A stretch of DNA of 64,000 nucleotides from Chitinophagales bacterium (GTDB lineage Bacteria > Bacteroidota > Bacteroidia > Chitinophagales > Saprospiraceae). A program made the position numbers and the translations under genes. The notes under the pieces are model-generated. The model was not told the origin of the DNA. It saw nothing but the letters and a program-made list of their open reading frames with translations, and did not search any database. The DNA lies in contig JAFLBO010000032.1 of NCBI GenBank assembly GCA_017303475.1, positions 1 to 64,000 on the forward strand, written 5' to 3'. Shown in pieces: positions 25,569-33,577 of the stretch (its first letter is position 1; every line of letters starts with the position of its first letter).

Positions 25569-26483
25569 ATGCAAATCCTATCCAGAGTCCTGCTTGGAGC
25601 CACCGTATTATGCACAGGTTTCACAGCCACTTTCGGGCAAAACAAGCCTGCCCAAACCATTCCTTTCCGGCTTACTGCTTACAACAACCTGGTAATTCCT
25701 GCCTTACTTAACCAACAGGATTCGGTTCGGCTGATGCTGCATACCGCCGCTTCTGATGTTACCATAACGGAAGAAGCCGCCCGGCGAATGAAAAGTCTGA
25801 GCTTCGATGGGCAGGTAGACAGCGTTCAAAGCTGGGGCGGAAATGCTAATACCGCCGATTTCAGCAAGCACAATCAATTACGGGTAGGCACCTTGTTGCT
25901 GAACGATCTTACTATTTGGAAAAACCAACATTCCGGTCAGGAAACAGACGGGAAGGCCGGATTATCTTTATTTGACGGACTGGTTATTATGGTTGATTTT
26001 GACCGAAACCAGCTAAAAACGCGCAATAAACTACCCCAAAATGCTAGTAAATACCAAAAATTCAAGCTGGAGGTGCAAGACGACATGATGTTTCTGCAGG
26101 CGGTTTGTTTGATAGGCTCAGACAGCGTTGAGCATACTTTTTTGATCCATACAGGATACGGGGGGTCGGTGTTGTTCGACGATGATTTTGTCAAAACGCA
26201 TCAACTTGGGCAGCGGATTCCCATTACCGGCGAAAAGAAGCTTTCTGACGCATATGGCAATGTTCTCATTACTAAAAAAGGTACGATACCAGGCTTTCTT
26301 ATAGGCGATTTCAAACTAGATGACTTGCCTGTTGGCTTTTTTGAAGGCGCCATTGGTCAGCAATCCATCAGCGTTTTGGGAAGTGATGTATTAAAACGGT
26401 TTAACTGGATTATTGACGCTGACCGAAGCCATATTTACCTGAAACCCAATGGCCTGTTTAAGACACGTTTTGCTACTTTCTGA
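25569..26483 (+). CDS. Secreted pseudo-aspartic protease (both catalytic Asp replaced by His)
   Basis: 304 residues with a signal peptide ending near FTATFGQ. Two lobes of a retropepsin/pepsin-like fold are visible: lobe 1 with LMLHTAASDVT (His58) and GLSLFDGLVIMVDFDRNQL; lobe 2 with FLIHTGYGGSVLF (His194) and ISVLGSDVLKRFNWIIDADR. Active members have D-T/S-G where these two sites read HTA and HTG, so acid protease activity is unlikely unless His works differently. A binding or scaffold role is possible. The next gene follows within 20 bp. Confidence 0.75.
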   Translation: MQILSRVLLGATVLCTGFTATFGQNKPAQTIPFRLTAYNNLVIPALLNQQDSVRLMLHTAASDVTITEEAARRMKSLSFDGQVDSVQSWGGNANTADFSKHNQLRVGTLLLNDLTIWKNQHSGQETDGKAGLSLFDGLVIMVDFDRNQLKTRNKLPQNASKYQKFKLEVQDDMMFLQAVCLIGSDSVEHTFLIHTGYGGSVLFDDDFVKTHQLGQRIPITGEKKLSDAYGNVLITKKGTIPGFLIGDFKLDDLPVGFFEGAIGQQSISVLGSDVLKRFNWIIDADRSHIYLKPNGLFKTRFATF

Positions 26484-26502
26484 TAAACACACAGATTTAC
26501 AC

Positions 26503-27357
26503 ATGAAAAAACTACTCTTTTTAGCACTGTTGTTCAGCGCATGCGCACCTCAAATGGAGCTCACCAAAAGCCCGACCCTTTCAAAATATCCCCCTGTTGA
26601 ACCATATGAGGCTTTTGCCCTGCTACCAGACAGCAACCTTTTGCAAAACAAAGTCTACCTGGGCGATATCATTATCCGGGATGCCGGTTTTACCATGGAT
26701 TGCGATTTTGAAACGGTGGTTCAGCTGGCAGCTGAAAAATCCAGAAAACTTGGCGGCAACTGTTTTGTACTAACCAAACACAAAAAGCCCGGACTCAGCT
26801 CCAGTTGTCACCAGATTCGGGGGAAAGTGTACCATATAGACAATGCTCCTCAATTTGAAAAAACCATTCTGTGGCACCCGAACCGCCCCCTAACTATAGA
26901 AAATTTCAGAGGTCCCACAGAAAACAGGCCTTTTCAGGCAGTCACTGCTTACCAGATACAGACCAAGGTTAAGGACTATACACTGGGCGGAAAAACCACC
27001 ATCAGTGTAGAAACCCGGTTTATCTGCGATGATTCCTATTTCAAGAAGTCGGAAAACGATGCCCAGGTGTTGCAACACGAACAACTGCACTTTGATATTG
27101 CGGAAATTTATGGTCGGAAATTCAGGAAGGCCATTTCAGAGCAGGCCACCAACTACAATCTGTACCGTGCCAAGTATGAAGCCCTTATTGCAGCGTTTCG
27201 TAAGGAACTCATCCTCAAGCAAGACGAATATGATTCAGAGGTGTACAAGGACCCTTCCCTGCAAGCAAAATGGAATACCTGGGTGCAAACAGAACTCGCG
27301 CAATTTCAAGATTTTGCCGCTACAGAAATTGTTTTAGGAGAAAAACAAAGGGAGTAA
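26503..27357 (+). CDS. DUF922-like lipoprotein with HExxH-like motif
   Basis: 284 residues from ATG 26503. An earlier frame start at 26449 overlaps the preceding gene and lacks a signal; MKKLLFLALLFSAC is a clean lipoprotein signal. The second half has VLQHEQLHFDIAEIYGRKFR (about 180-200), a His-Glu-x-x-His motif followed by a possible Glu ligand, as in DUF922 predicted zinc proteases. The first half (about 25-120) is a small alpha-beta domain with Cys residues. Substrate unknown. Probably co-transcribed with the pseudo-aspartic protease. Confidence 0.65.
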   Translation: MKKLLFLALLFSACAPQMELTKSPTLSKYPPVEPYEAFALLPDSNLLQNKVYLGDIIIRDAGFTMDCDFETVVQLAAEKSRKLGGNCFVLTKHKKPGLSSSCHQIRGKVYHIDNAPQFEKTILWHPNRPLTIENFRGPTENRPFQAVTAYQIQTKVKDYTLGGKTTISVETRFICDDSYFKKSENDAQVLQHEQLHFDIAEIYGRKFRKAISEQATNYNLYRAKYEALIAAFRKELILKQDEYDSEVYKDPSLQAKWNTWVQTELAQFQDFAATEIVLGEKQRE

Positions 27358-27365
27358 CTACACTT

Positions 27366-27431
27366 TTACATTTCCGTTACATCCTTTTAGCCTCATAAGC
27401 ACGGCTTACATTTCCATGGCATTTACCTTTG
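27366..27431 (+). promoter_or_regulatory. Promoter and repeat box of the membrane wHTH regulator
   Basis: TTACA at 27366 and 27377 (11 bp apart) lie in CTTTTACA and GTTACATCCTTTTA. The -7 element TACCTTTG is at 27424-27431, only 4 bp before the ATG, implying a leaderless or near-leaderless mRNA. The same box at the same distance precedes the downstream operon (28463), so autoregulation is likely. Confidence 0.65.
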
Positions 27432-27435
27432 CTTT

Positions 27436-28353
27436 ATGAAAGGCAATTTGCTGAAACATATTGGTTTGTTCTCTGTATTGCTGACATTGAGTTTTTTACT
27501 CATGCAGTTTGTTTGGCGTGTTTCAAGCGCACCTGCTCCGGCCCCTGGAGTGCCTCCTGCGGATAAGGTAAATCTGGCATTGCGCAGAACAGCTCATTTA
27601 TTATTACAAGCAGCCGGCGACAGCACCAGCAATATCCCACCCGTGGAGCAAACAGCTTTGTATACCTGGCTGATAAAGCTGGAACGCAATTTTGATTACG
27701 CTCGCCTTCCTGGTCTGCTGGAAGCCTCTTTGAAACAACATGAGATTACCACTCCATACGATGTATCGGTGGTGAGTTGCACCGACAATTCCATTTTGTT
27801 AGGCTACAACAAGGCAGATATTGCCCCGGATCAAAGTGTTCCTTGCCAGGCAAGAGAGATGGATGTACTGTGCAATAACCTTCAGGTTTCGTTTCTGATT
27901 CCTGTTAAAACCCAGCCATCCCTGCCTTTAACTGGTTGGATCATCAGTGCTATTTTAGCAACTGTGTTGTATTTTTTGGGATTAAGACGCTGGCAACCTG
28001 CTGTTGCAAGCCAAGATACAGCCAGCCCGGAACCCCATGCCGGTGGCGCATCCTGGTTATCTTTCGGACAATCCAGACTTGATGTAGCCAATCAACGACT
28101 TCATTGTGCGGGCGAACAACATCATTTGACTTACCGGGAAGCCAAGCTGCTGCACCTGTTTGTACAACATCCCAATCAGGTGTTGGAACGGAACACTATT
28201 TTGGAACAGGTTTGGGCTGATGAAGGCATACTGGTGGGTCGAAGTGTGGATATGTTTGTGTCCCGCTTGCGAAAGCTCCTGAAGGCAGATGAATCGGTAC
28301 AGATTGTAGCGGTGCACGGTGTGGGATACCGAATGGAGGTTGGAGTTTTTTGA
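27436..28353 (+). CDS. Membrane-bound one-component regulator with C-terminal OmpR-type winged helix
   Basis: 305 residues. Helix 1 (about 9-28), an extracytoplasmic sensor segment (about 35-160), helix 2 (about 165-182, LTGWIISAILATVLYFLGL), then a cytoplasmic trans_reg_C winged helix (about 205-303, with LTYREAKLLHLFVQHPNQVLER and VDMFVSRLRKLLKAD). There is no receiver or kinase domain. The order is the reverse of ToxR/CadC, which have the DNA-binding domain first. It probably senses a periplasmic cue and binds the TTACA repeats before itself and the 28558-30608 operon. Confidence 0.85.
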   Translation: MKGNLLKHIGLFSVLLTLSFLLMQFVWRVSSAPAPAPGVPPADKVNLALRRTAHLLLQAAGDSTSNIPPVEQTALYTWLIKLERNFDYARLPGLLEASLKQHEITTPYDVSVVSCTDNSILLGYNKADIAPDQSVPCQAREMDVLCNNLQVSFLIPVKTQPSLPLTGWIISAILATVLYFLGLRRWQPAVASQDTASPEPHAGGASWLSFGQSRLDVANQRLHCAGEQHHLTYREAKLLHLFVQHPNQVLERNTILEQVWADEGILVGRSVDMFVSRLRKLLKADESVQIVAVHGVGYRMEVGVF

Positions 28354-28360
28354 GAGAGGT

Positions 28361-28454
28361 TTTTTACTGCAGAGGGGCGGAGGCACTTAAACTGAGAGTC
28401 TCACTTGGAGTTAGACTCTCAGTTTAAGTGCCTCCGCCCCTCTGCAGTAAAAAA
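28361..28454. repeat. Palindrome with AAACTGAGAGTCTCACT core (copy 2)
   Basis: Outer arm ACTGCAGAGGGGCGGAGGC mirrored on the right; core shared with 25426 and 39725; one mismatch near the loop. The left T run starts 7 bp after the wHTH stop codon. Confidence 0.9.
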
Positions 28455-28462
28455 TCCAACTT

Positions 28463-28527
28463 TTACAAGCCTGTTACATCCTTTTACAGCATAAAAACAG
28501 CTTCGGGATATGACGCCCATACTTTTG
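28463..28527 (+). promoter_or_regulatory. Promoter and repeat box of the Asp-box/propeller operon
   Basis: TTACA at 28463, 28474 and 28484 (11- and 10-bp steps) in CTTTTACA and GTTACATCCTTTTACA, followed by a perfect -7 box TACTTTTG at 28520-28527. First repeat to -7 is 57 bp, against 58 bp at 27366-27424. Direct repeats at 11 bp are the usual target of OmpR-family winged helices. Confidence 0.7.
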
Positions 28528-28557
28528 CAGCAAGTTTCACCACAACAAAAAAACATC

Positions 28558-29565
28558 ATGCGTTACTTTGCTTTTGCCTTGCTGCTGGCTTTTGCAGCCT
28601 ACCGTTACCTGCCTGTTCAGGCTCCAAAACCAACCGCGGCGCCCGAGTGCAAGCCGGCTTTTGAATTGCCTGCCAATACAATGATCGCCTCCATCGATGG
28701 GGGCTCGAATTGGGAAATCCTTCCTAATTCCTTACCTGAAGGGTTGAATCCATTAAACTTGTGGTCTATCGATGGCGATGTGTTTCTGAGTACAAATCTG
28801 AGCAGGGTATATCATAACCCTCAACCGGGGAAAACACCCTGGGAGCAACTTCAGTTGAATGATCAATTTGAAGATAATTTCATAAGCGGTATGTATGGTG
28901 GTCGCAACGGCCGGTATGCCACTATCGCCTCATTGGGTTTGTACCGGCAATTGCCCGGCACAGGCTTGTGGGAGTCTTTAAACCTGACCCTTCCTGACAA
29001 AATGATTTCTGCTGTTTCAGAAACAGCAGATGGCGCCATTCTGGTAGCTGCTTCCAGCGGTATTTACCGCAGTACAGATGGCGGCCAATCCTGGGAACAT
29101 CCTTATGTTAGCGATTATACGTCAAATCTGATAGTTACAGAAACCATGGTTTTGGCCAGTGGCGGTCGCGGCATTGTATGCTCCAAAGACCAGGGCAAAA
29201 CCTGGGAAAACCTACTGGTGGATGAAGGAAGTGTCTATGAGTTAAAAGAAGTTGAAGGAGGCATTGCAGCCCTTCGGCTCGACGGACGAGACGGTAATTT
29301 TGAAACCCCATTGTTCTTCACAGCAGATGGTGGCAAAACCTGGGAACGCCGGGAAACCGGACTGATGATGGGTCGCAAATATGGCCTGGAAAGTGTAGGA
29401 AAATACCTGTTTTGCAGTCATAGTGAGGGCATTTCGCGTTCGGCGGATGGCGGTAAAAGCTGGGAGCTGGTATTGCCGGCCAAACTTACAGAAGAACAGA
29501 CCTATATCCGCCTGGTTGTTGTAGGCAAAACCGTTTATGGCGTTAAACTTCGGGCCGGATGTTAA
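28558..29565 (+). CDS. Secreted Asp-box (BNR/sortilin-like) repeat protein
   Basis: 335 residues from ATG 28558; the in-frame ATG at 28510 lies upstream of the -7 box and cannot be in the transcript. A signal or anchor helix (RYFAFALLLAFAAYRYLP) leads into a beta-propeller with Asp-boxes STDGGQSWE, SKDQGKTWE, TADGGKTWE and SADGGKSWE. Such repeats occur in sialidases, sortilins and photosystem assembly factors; no catalytic residues were recognised. The stop overlaps the next start (ATGTTAA), so translation is coupled. Likely target of the wHTH regulator. Confidence 0.8.
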   Translation: MRYFAFALLLAFAAYRYLPVQAPKPTAAPECKPAFELPANTMIASIDGGSNWEILPNSLPEGLNPLNLWSIDGDVFLSTNLSRVYHNPQPGKTPWEQLQLNDQFEDNFISGMYGGRNGRYATIASLGLYRQLPGTGLWESLNLTLPDKMISAVSETADGAILVAASSGIYRSTDGGQSWEHPYVSDYTSNLIVTETMVLASGGRGIVCSKDQGKTWENLLVDEGSVYELKEVEGGIAALRLDGRDGNFETPLFFTADGGKTWERRETGLMMGRKYGLESVGKYLFCSHSEGISRSADGGKSWELVLPAKLTEEQTYIRLVVVGKTVYGVKLRAGC

Positions 29566-30608
29566 ATACAAGAATTACGATATTCGGCCTGTTACTGGCC
29601 TTTGGCGGCTTAATGGCTTGCACAAGCAATGGTCACTCTCAGGTAGCCAAGCCTGCTGAACAAACCGTTCCAGCCCCGCCTCCAACAGATACCCTATTGG
29701 GCACAGATCCCTATTTTGTGGATAGCAGAGAAGTAATTTCTTCATCCGGGCCATCCAGCATCACCCGAAGCATGTGTCAGGATGCCGACGGGAATTATTG
29801 GTTTGCCAGTTGGCAGGGCATTATCCGGTATGATGGCAAGGAATTCACCAATATGACCCTGCTAAACCGGCTCCAGCGATTTCATGTCTTTAACAGCAGA
29901 GTAACCCGAAACGGGCAGCTTTGGTTTGGAACCATCAGGGGAGGTGTTTATCATTATGATGGAAAGGAATTCAGGCATTTTACCACCCGCGACGGGCTTT
30001 CCGACAACTGGGTAGAGTGGATTTTCGAAGACCATTCCGGTAATATATGGCTGGGTGGGAATGAAGGGTTAAACCGTTTTGACGGGCAAAGAATGCAGTT
30101 CTTTACTAATCAAGGCCAGCCATCTCCGGATGAAGTCCATGGCATCACTGAGGATAAGTCAGGTAATTTGTGGGCTGGCGCCGGAAATGGTGTCTGGATT
30201 TATGACCATCAAAAATTCACAGAATTCAAGCAGGCGGACGGTACTTCTTTTTCAAATACAAGGTCTGTTATTACCGATCGTAACGGACATATCTGGATGG
30301 CTGGCTCCACAGGTTTGTACCGCTATGACGGGAAACAAATCAAACGTTATTTCGATGGTTTTGCGGGGTATGTGTATGAAGACAGGAAAGGGACTATCTG
30401 GTATGCCGGCAGCGACAAAGGCACTCATATCATGAAAGTCTACCAAATCCTGGACGATACTTCCATAGAATTCATGACGCCGGTTTACCCTCCAATGGCA
30501 ATGGTCTTTTTTATTTATGAGGATCAGCAGGGAAATATCTGGTTTGGCGCTGATGATCGGGGGGTGATCCGGTACGATGGTAAAACGTTTGAACGTTTTG
30601 GGGGATAG
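29559..30608 (+). CDS. Two-component-type propeller lipoprotein without kinase
   Basis: 349 residues. Lipobox LMACTS at about residue 20. Repeats such as NYWFASWQGIIRYDGKEF, GNIWLGGNEGLNRFDG and GNIWFGADDRGVIRYDG are Reg_prop units of about 40-45 residues, normally the extracellular half of hybrid kinases. Here the protein ends after the propeller with no membrane helix, Y_Y_Y or kinase domain. It overlaps the Asp-box gene by 7 bp. A ligand-binding partner for the membrane regulator is a reasonable guess. Confidence 0.8.
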   Translation: MLNTRITIFGLLLAFGGLMACTSNGHSQVAKPAEQTVPAPPPTDTLLGTDPYFVDSREVISSSGPSSITRSMCQDADGNYWFASWQGIIRYDGKEFTNMTLLNRLQRFHVFNSRVTRNGQLWFGTIRGGVYHYDGKEFRHFTTRDGLSDNWVEWIFEDHSGNIWLGGNEGLNRFDGQRMQFFTNQGQPSPDEVHGITEDKSGNLWAGAGNGVWIYDHQKFTEFKQADGTSFSNTRSVITDRNGHIWMAGSTGLYRYDGKQIKRYFDGFAGYVYEDRKGTIWYAGSDKGTHIMKVYQILDDTSIEFMTPVYPPMAMVFFIYEDQQGNIWFGADDRGVIRYDGKTFERFGG

Positions 30609-30645
30609 GTAAAATGGAGTATTTTTAAGCCAAATTACTCCAACC

Positions 30646-31047
30646 ATGCTAAAACAAACATCACTATTACTTCTTCTGGGAGTTTACTTTCTAAGCTCTT
30701 GCAAAGAAGAACGCTCCTGCATGCCATCTAAAGGTTTGCAGGGTCAATGGATATGGATAAAATCTGTTGGCGGTATTGGCGGCTGGACCGAAACGCCGGA
30801 AAGTGAAGGCTATTCGCAAAAACTGGTCATTGACGATTATTACTATCAGGAATATCGCGACGGCAGTTTGACGCTTAGCTCCCAGTATGACTCAGGGATA
30901 TCCGATGTGCCATTATTTGGCACTGAAGAGCGCACTTATATTACGGTAGATTCTATTGGGCAACGTGCCTTCGTACTAAATGGGAATGAATTACAAATCA
31001 TTGATGCCTGCTTTGATTGTTTTACCCATTATTACAGGCGGAATTGA
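30646..31047 (+). CDS. Small lipoprotein, unknown function
   Basis: 133 residues. Signal peptide with lipobox YFLSSCKEE. The body is rich in Asp/Tyr/Ser with the stretch GLQGQWIWIKSVGGIGGW, reminiscent of lipocalin-like small beta barrels of Bacteroidota, but I cannot name a family. It follows the propeller lipoprotein by 37 bp and may be the last gene of that operon. Confidence 0.6.
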   Translation: MLKQTSLLLLLGVYFLSSCKEERSCMPSKGLQGQWIWIKSVGGIGGWTETPESEGYSQKLVIDDYYYQEYRDGSLTLSSQYDSGISDVPLFGTEERTYITVDSIGQRAFVLNGNELQIIDACFDCFTHYYRRN

Positions 31048-31098
31048 TTCTACAAGAAGTCATCTCAATATTTGGTACAGATACTTAAAAAACTGAAT

Positions 31099-31330
31099 GA
31101 TGAGCCGGTTTGCGATGGCTTCTAATTCAGATATAAGGGTGCGTATAATGGAAAAGTTTAAGAGCTTCTTCGGGATTTGGATTTTGGGCTACAAGCGGTT
31201 AATTTTATTTTTCGTTAAAATTTTCATCGGATTGCCCGCATACGACTGCAAATTTTTCCTAGTCTAAAATAAAACTTGCTCGCTTTCGCCTCAAACCCAA
31301 ATCCGAACAAGCTCTAACTGGCGGCTCATC
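31099..31330. repeat. Candidate MITE-like element in the 31048-31489 gap
   Basis: GATGAGCCG (31099-31107) is matched by CGGCTCATC (31322-31330). Inside, an imperfect pair (AGAGCTTCTTCGGGATTTGG at 31161, against CCAAATCCGAACAAGCTCT ending at 31315) forms a second stem. No coding frame lies between. The remainder of the gap holds only the SDR promoter region. Confidence 0.45.
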
Positions 31331-31426
31331 ATCCGAATAATCGGGTATGATTCCGCAGTCTGACATTCAGTTGATACCCTGATTAAAATCAGTGTAATAC
31401 CTGTTCTTAAGCATTAACACTCATGG

Positions 31427-31463
31427 TCCCACCTGATACTTTTGTAGTACAGGTGGGATTTTT
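31427..31463 (+). promoter_or_regulatory. SDR promoter overlapped by inverted repeat
   Basis: A perfect -7 box TACTTTTG (31437-31444) sits in the loop of a 9-bp inverted repeat TCCCACCTG / CAGGTGGGA (31427-31435, 31450-31458), followed by TTTTT. It may be a repressor operator; as RNA it could also act as a terminator for upstream transcripts. Confidence 0.55.
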
Positions 31464-31489
31464 CATTTGTATTAAATTCAATTTTTATC

Positions 31490-32257
31490 ATGAAAAAGCT
31501 GGAGAACAAGGTAGCGGTCATCACAGGGGCAGGGGCCGGCATGGGAAAGGCCATTGCCCAATGTTTCGCTTCTGCAGGATGCAGGGTTATTGCCGCAGAT
31601 ATTAATACGGCACGGCTTGACGTGCTTAAAGCCGAAGTGGAAGCCTCCGGCGGTGCAATAACAACCATCATTGCCAATATGGCAGTTGAGTCCGATATTG
31701 AAGCTATGATCCAAAAAGCAATCTCGGAATATGGCACACTTGATATACTAATAAACAATGCCGGCATTATGGATAATTTTCAGCCAGTCGGCGAAGTAGA
31801 CAACGCTACCTGGGAACGGGTAATGGCTATCAATGTAGATGGCCCTTTCAAAGCCATGCGAAGTGCTTTGAAAATATTTACTGCCAAAGGAAGTGGCAAC
31901 ATCATCAATATTTGTTCTATCGGTGGGTTAAAAGGCGGGGTTGCAGGAGCTGCATATACTACCAGTAAACATGCGTTGGTTGGTCTTACCAAAAGTACAG
32001 GCTATATGTATTCCAAATCCGGAATCCGATGTAACGGTATTGCCCCCGGTGCTGTGAATACAAGTATCGGTGAGACGATCGATATGACAAAAATTACGCC
32101 TTTAGTGCAGGACAGGATTATGACGGGTATGGCTTTAAATCCCAGAACCGGAAACCCGGAAGAAATTGCACAGGTTGCCTTGTTTTTGGCTTCTGATGAT
32201 TCCAATTTTGTCAATGGTCATATCATGGTAGTTGATGGCGGGTGGAGCACCTATTAG
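31490..32257 (+). CDS. Short-chain dehydrogenase/reductase (SDR)
   Basis: 255 residues, classical SDR length. Nucleotide-binding GAGAGMGKAIA (about 13-23), the NNAG motif (INNAGIM, about 89), Ser in NICSIGG (about 143), the catalytic YTTSKHA (Tyr/Lys about 156/160) and PGAVNT after it. The acidic residue in AADINTARLD at the end of strand 2 favours NAD over NADP. Substrate unknown. It has its own promoter with an inverted repeat, so it is probably a single-gene unit under a repressor. Confidence 0.92.
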   Translation: MKKLENKVAVITGAGAGMGKAIAQCFASAGCRVIAADINTARLDVLKAEVEASGGAITTIIANMAVESDIEAMIQKAISEYGTLDILINNAGIMDNFQPVGEVDNATWERVMAINVDGPFKAMRSALKIFTAKGSGNIINICSIGGLKGGVAGAAYTTSKHALVGLTKSTGYMYSKSGIRCNGIAPGAVNTSIGETIDMTKITPLVQDRIMTGMALNPRTGNPEEIAQVALFLASDDSNFVNGHIMVVDGGWSTY

Positions 32258-32264
32258 GAGAAAG

Positions 32265-32425
32265 ACACAAAAGGGCGGCGCGAAGGCGCGAAGAGAACAA
32301 TGTAGAAGATGTCCGCAGGCCATTACCCACAGAATACCCCCGGGGTTTTAGCCCCTAAATGTCGGTAGCCCAGGGATTAAATTAGATTCCCCTGCCGCAT
32401 CGCGGCAAAACATTGTGCTCTTTGT
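32265..32425. repeat. Decayed short-repeat element between SDR and galT
   Basis: The left side has GCGCGAAGGCGCGAAG units after AAAGACACAAAAGG; the right side (about 32408-32425) has TGTGCTCTTTGTGCC, its imperfect complement. The centre contains ACCCCCGGGGTTTTAGCCCC. It fills the gap between convergent genes and looks like a mutated member of the palindrome class. Confidence 0.5.
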
Positions 32426-32428
32426 GCC

Positions 32429-33457
32429 TTAGTACTGCTTATAATGCTTCCGATCAGCTTTTATGAGCCATTCAGCAGCTATTTCTGGTGTAATATCCCG
32501 CTGCGGATTGGCTAACATTTCATAACCTACCATAAACTTTTTGACTGTGGCAGAGCGAAGCAATGGTGGGTAAAACACAAAATGCCAGTGCCATTCGGGA
32601 TGTGGTTTGCCATCTATGGGCGCCTGATGTATACCAGCAGAATACGGGAATGACGTTTCAAATAGGTTATCATACATCACCGTCAGTCTCCGATAGGCTT
32701 CTGCCAGATCACTTTTTTCTGACTCCGTCATTTCTGTAATCCGGGCCATGGCGCGCCTGGGCAGTATCATGGCCTCGAAAGGCCAAACAGCCCAAAATGG
32801 TACTACCGCTACGAAATGATCCAACTCAAACAACACACGGTTTTGTAGCGTCAGCTCCTGTTGTAGGTAATCAGAGAGCATTGTCCGGGCATGTTTTTTC
32901 CAATATCGCAGTTGGGCTTTTTGCTTTTTTAAGGGCTCATCCGGTATATTTTCCTGTGCCCAGATTTGTCCGTGCGGATGCGGATTGGAGCAACCCATGA
33001 TGGCGCCCTTGTTTTCAAAAATCTGCACGTATCGGATAAAGGCATGAGCGCCCAGGGTTTGGTATTCGGAAATCCAGAGATCCACCACCTTGCGTATCGC
33101 GCTTAATTCCATTTCCGGAATGGTCAAATCATGCCGGGGGGAAAAACACACCACCCGGGCCAAGCCCCGTTCCGCACGGGAACGGAAAAAAGGACTTCCC
33201 GCAACCCCTTCACCAGCCGACTCTGCCGCAGGCAACAAGGCGGCAAAATCGTTGTCGAATACAAAAACATCGGGATAATCTGGGTTTTGCGCTCCGTTAG
33301 CTCTTGTATTTCCGGCACAGAGATAGCAATCCGGATCATGCTTCGGGCGATTATCGGAGGGCAGTTTTTCTACTTGTCCCTGCCATGGACGTGCGGCCCG
33401 GTGCGGCGAAACCAGCACCCAGCTGTCTGTAAGTGGATTGTAACGACGGTGTGGCAT
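32429..33457 (-). CDS. galT: Galactose-1-phosphate uridylyltransferase
   Basis: 342 residues from ATG 33457; the longer frame to 33541 translates the heptamer repeat and is rejected. The enzyme exchanges UDP between glucose-1-P and galactose-1-P in the Leloir pathway. The HIT-type active site NPHPHGQIWA (about 160-170, HPH with nucleophile His) is intact, and the zinc-site pattern CYLCAGN (about 45-51) and the second-half motif HWHFVFYPP are present. Downstream of galK on the same strand, separated by a repeat element of about 105 bp. Confidence 0.95.
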   Translation of the reverse strand: MPHRRYNPLTDSWVLVSPHRAARPWQGQVEKLPSDNRPKHDPDCYLCAGNTRANGAQNPDYPDVFVFDNDFAALLPAAESAGEGVAGSPFFRSRAERGLARVVCFSPRHDLTIPEMELSAIRKVVDLWISEYQTLGAHAFIRYVQIFENKGAIMGCSNPHPHGQIWAQENIPDEPLKKQKAQLRYWKKHARTMLSDYLQQELTLQNRVLFELDHFVAVVPFWAVWPFEAMILPRRAMARITEMTESEKSDLAEAYRRLTVMYDNLFETSFPYSAGIHQAPIDGKPHPEWHWHFVFYPPLLRSATVKKFMVGYEMLANPQRDITPEIAAEWLIKADRKHYKQY

Positions 33458-33460
33458 GAT

Positions 33461-33577
33461 ACGGTGGACGGTGGACGGCCTACGGTGGACGGTGGACGGT
33501 GGACGGCCTACGGTGGACGGTGCTCCATAACCCTGAGCCAAAAACCGTCCACCGTAGGCCGTCTACCGTCTACCGTT
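33461..33577. repeat. GGACGGT heptamer array between galK and galT
   Basis: The left block of GGACGGT units with CCTACGG spacers (33461-33520) is followed by a short centre and an inverted block of CCGTCTACCGT type (33545-33577). The right end overlaps the last codons of galK: its final NGRR and TAG stop are read from repeat units. Same family as 6322-6606. Confidence 0.85.

Noticed and set aside
28510..28557. Upstream ATG for the Asp-box protein
   Set aside because: It precedes the perfect -7 box TACTTTTG (28520-28527), so it would not be in the mRNA.
33458..33541. N-terminal extension of GalT
   Set aside because: Codes for repeat units (PSTVGRPPSTVHRR). GalT proteins start near MPHRRYNPLTDSW.
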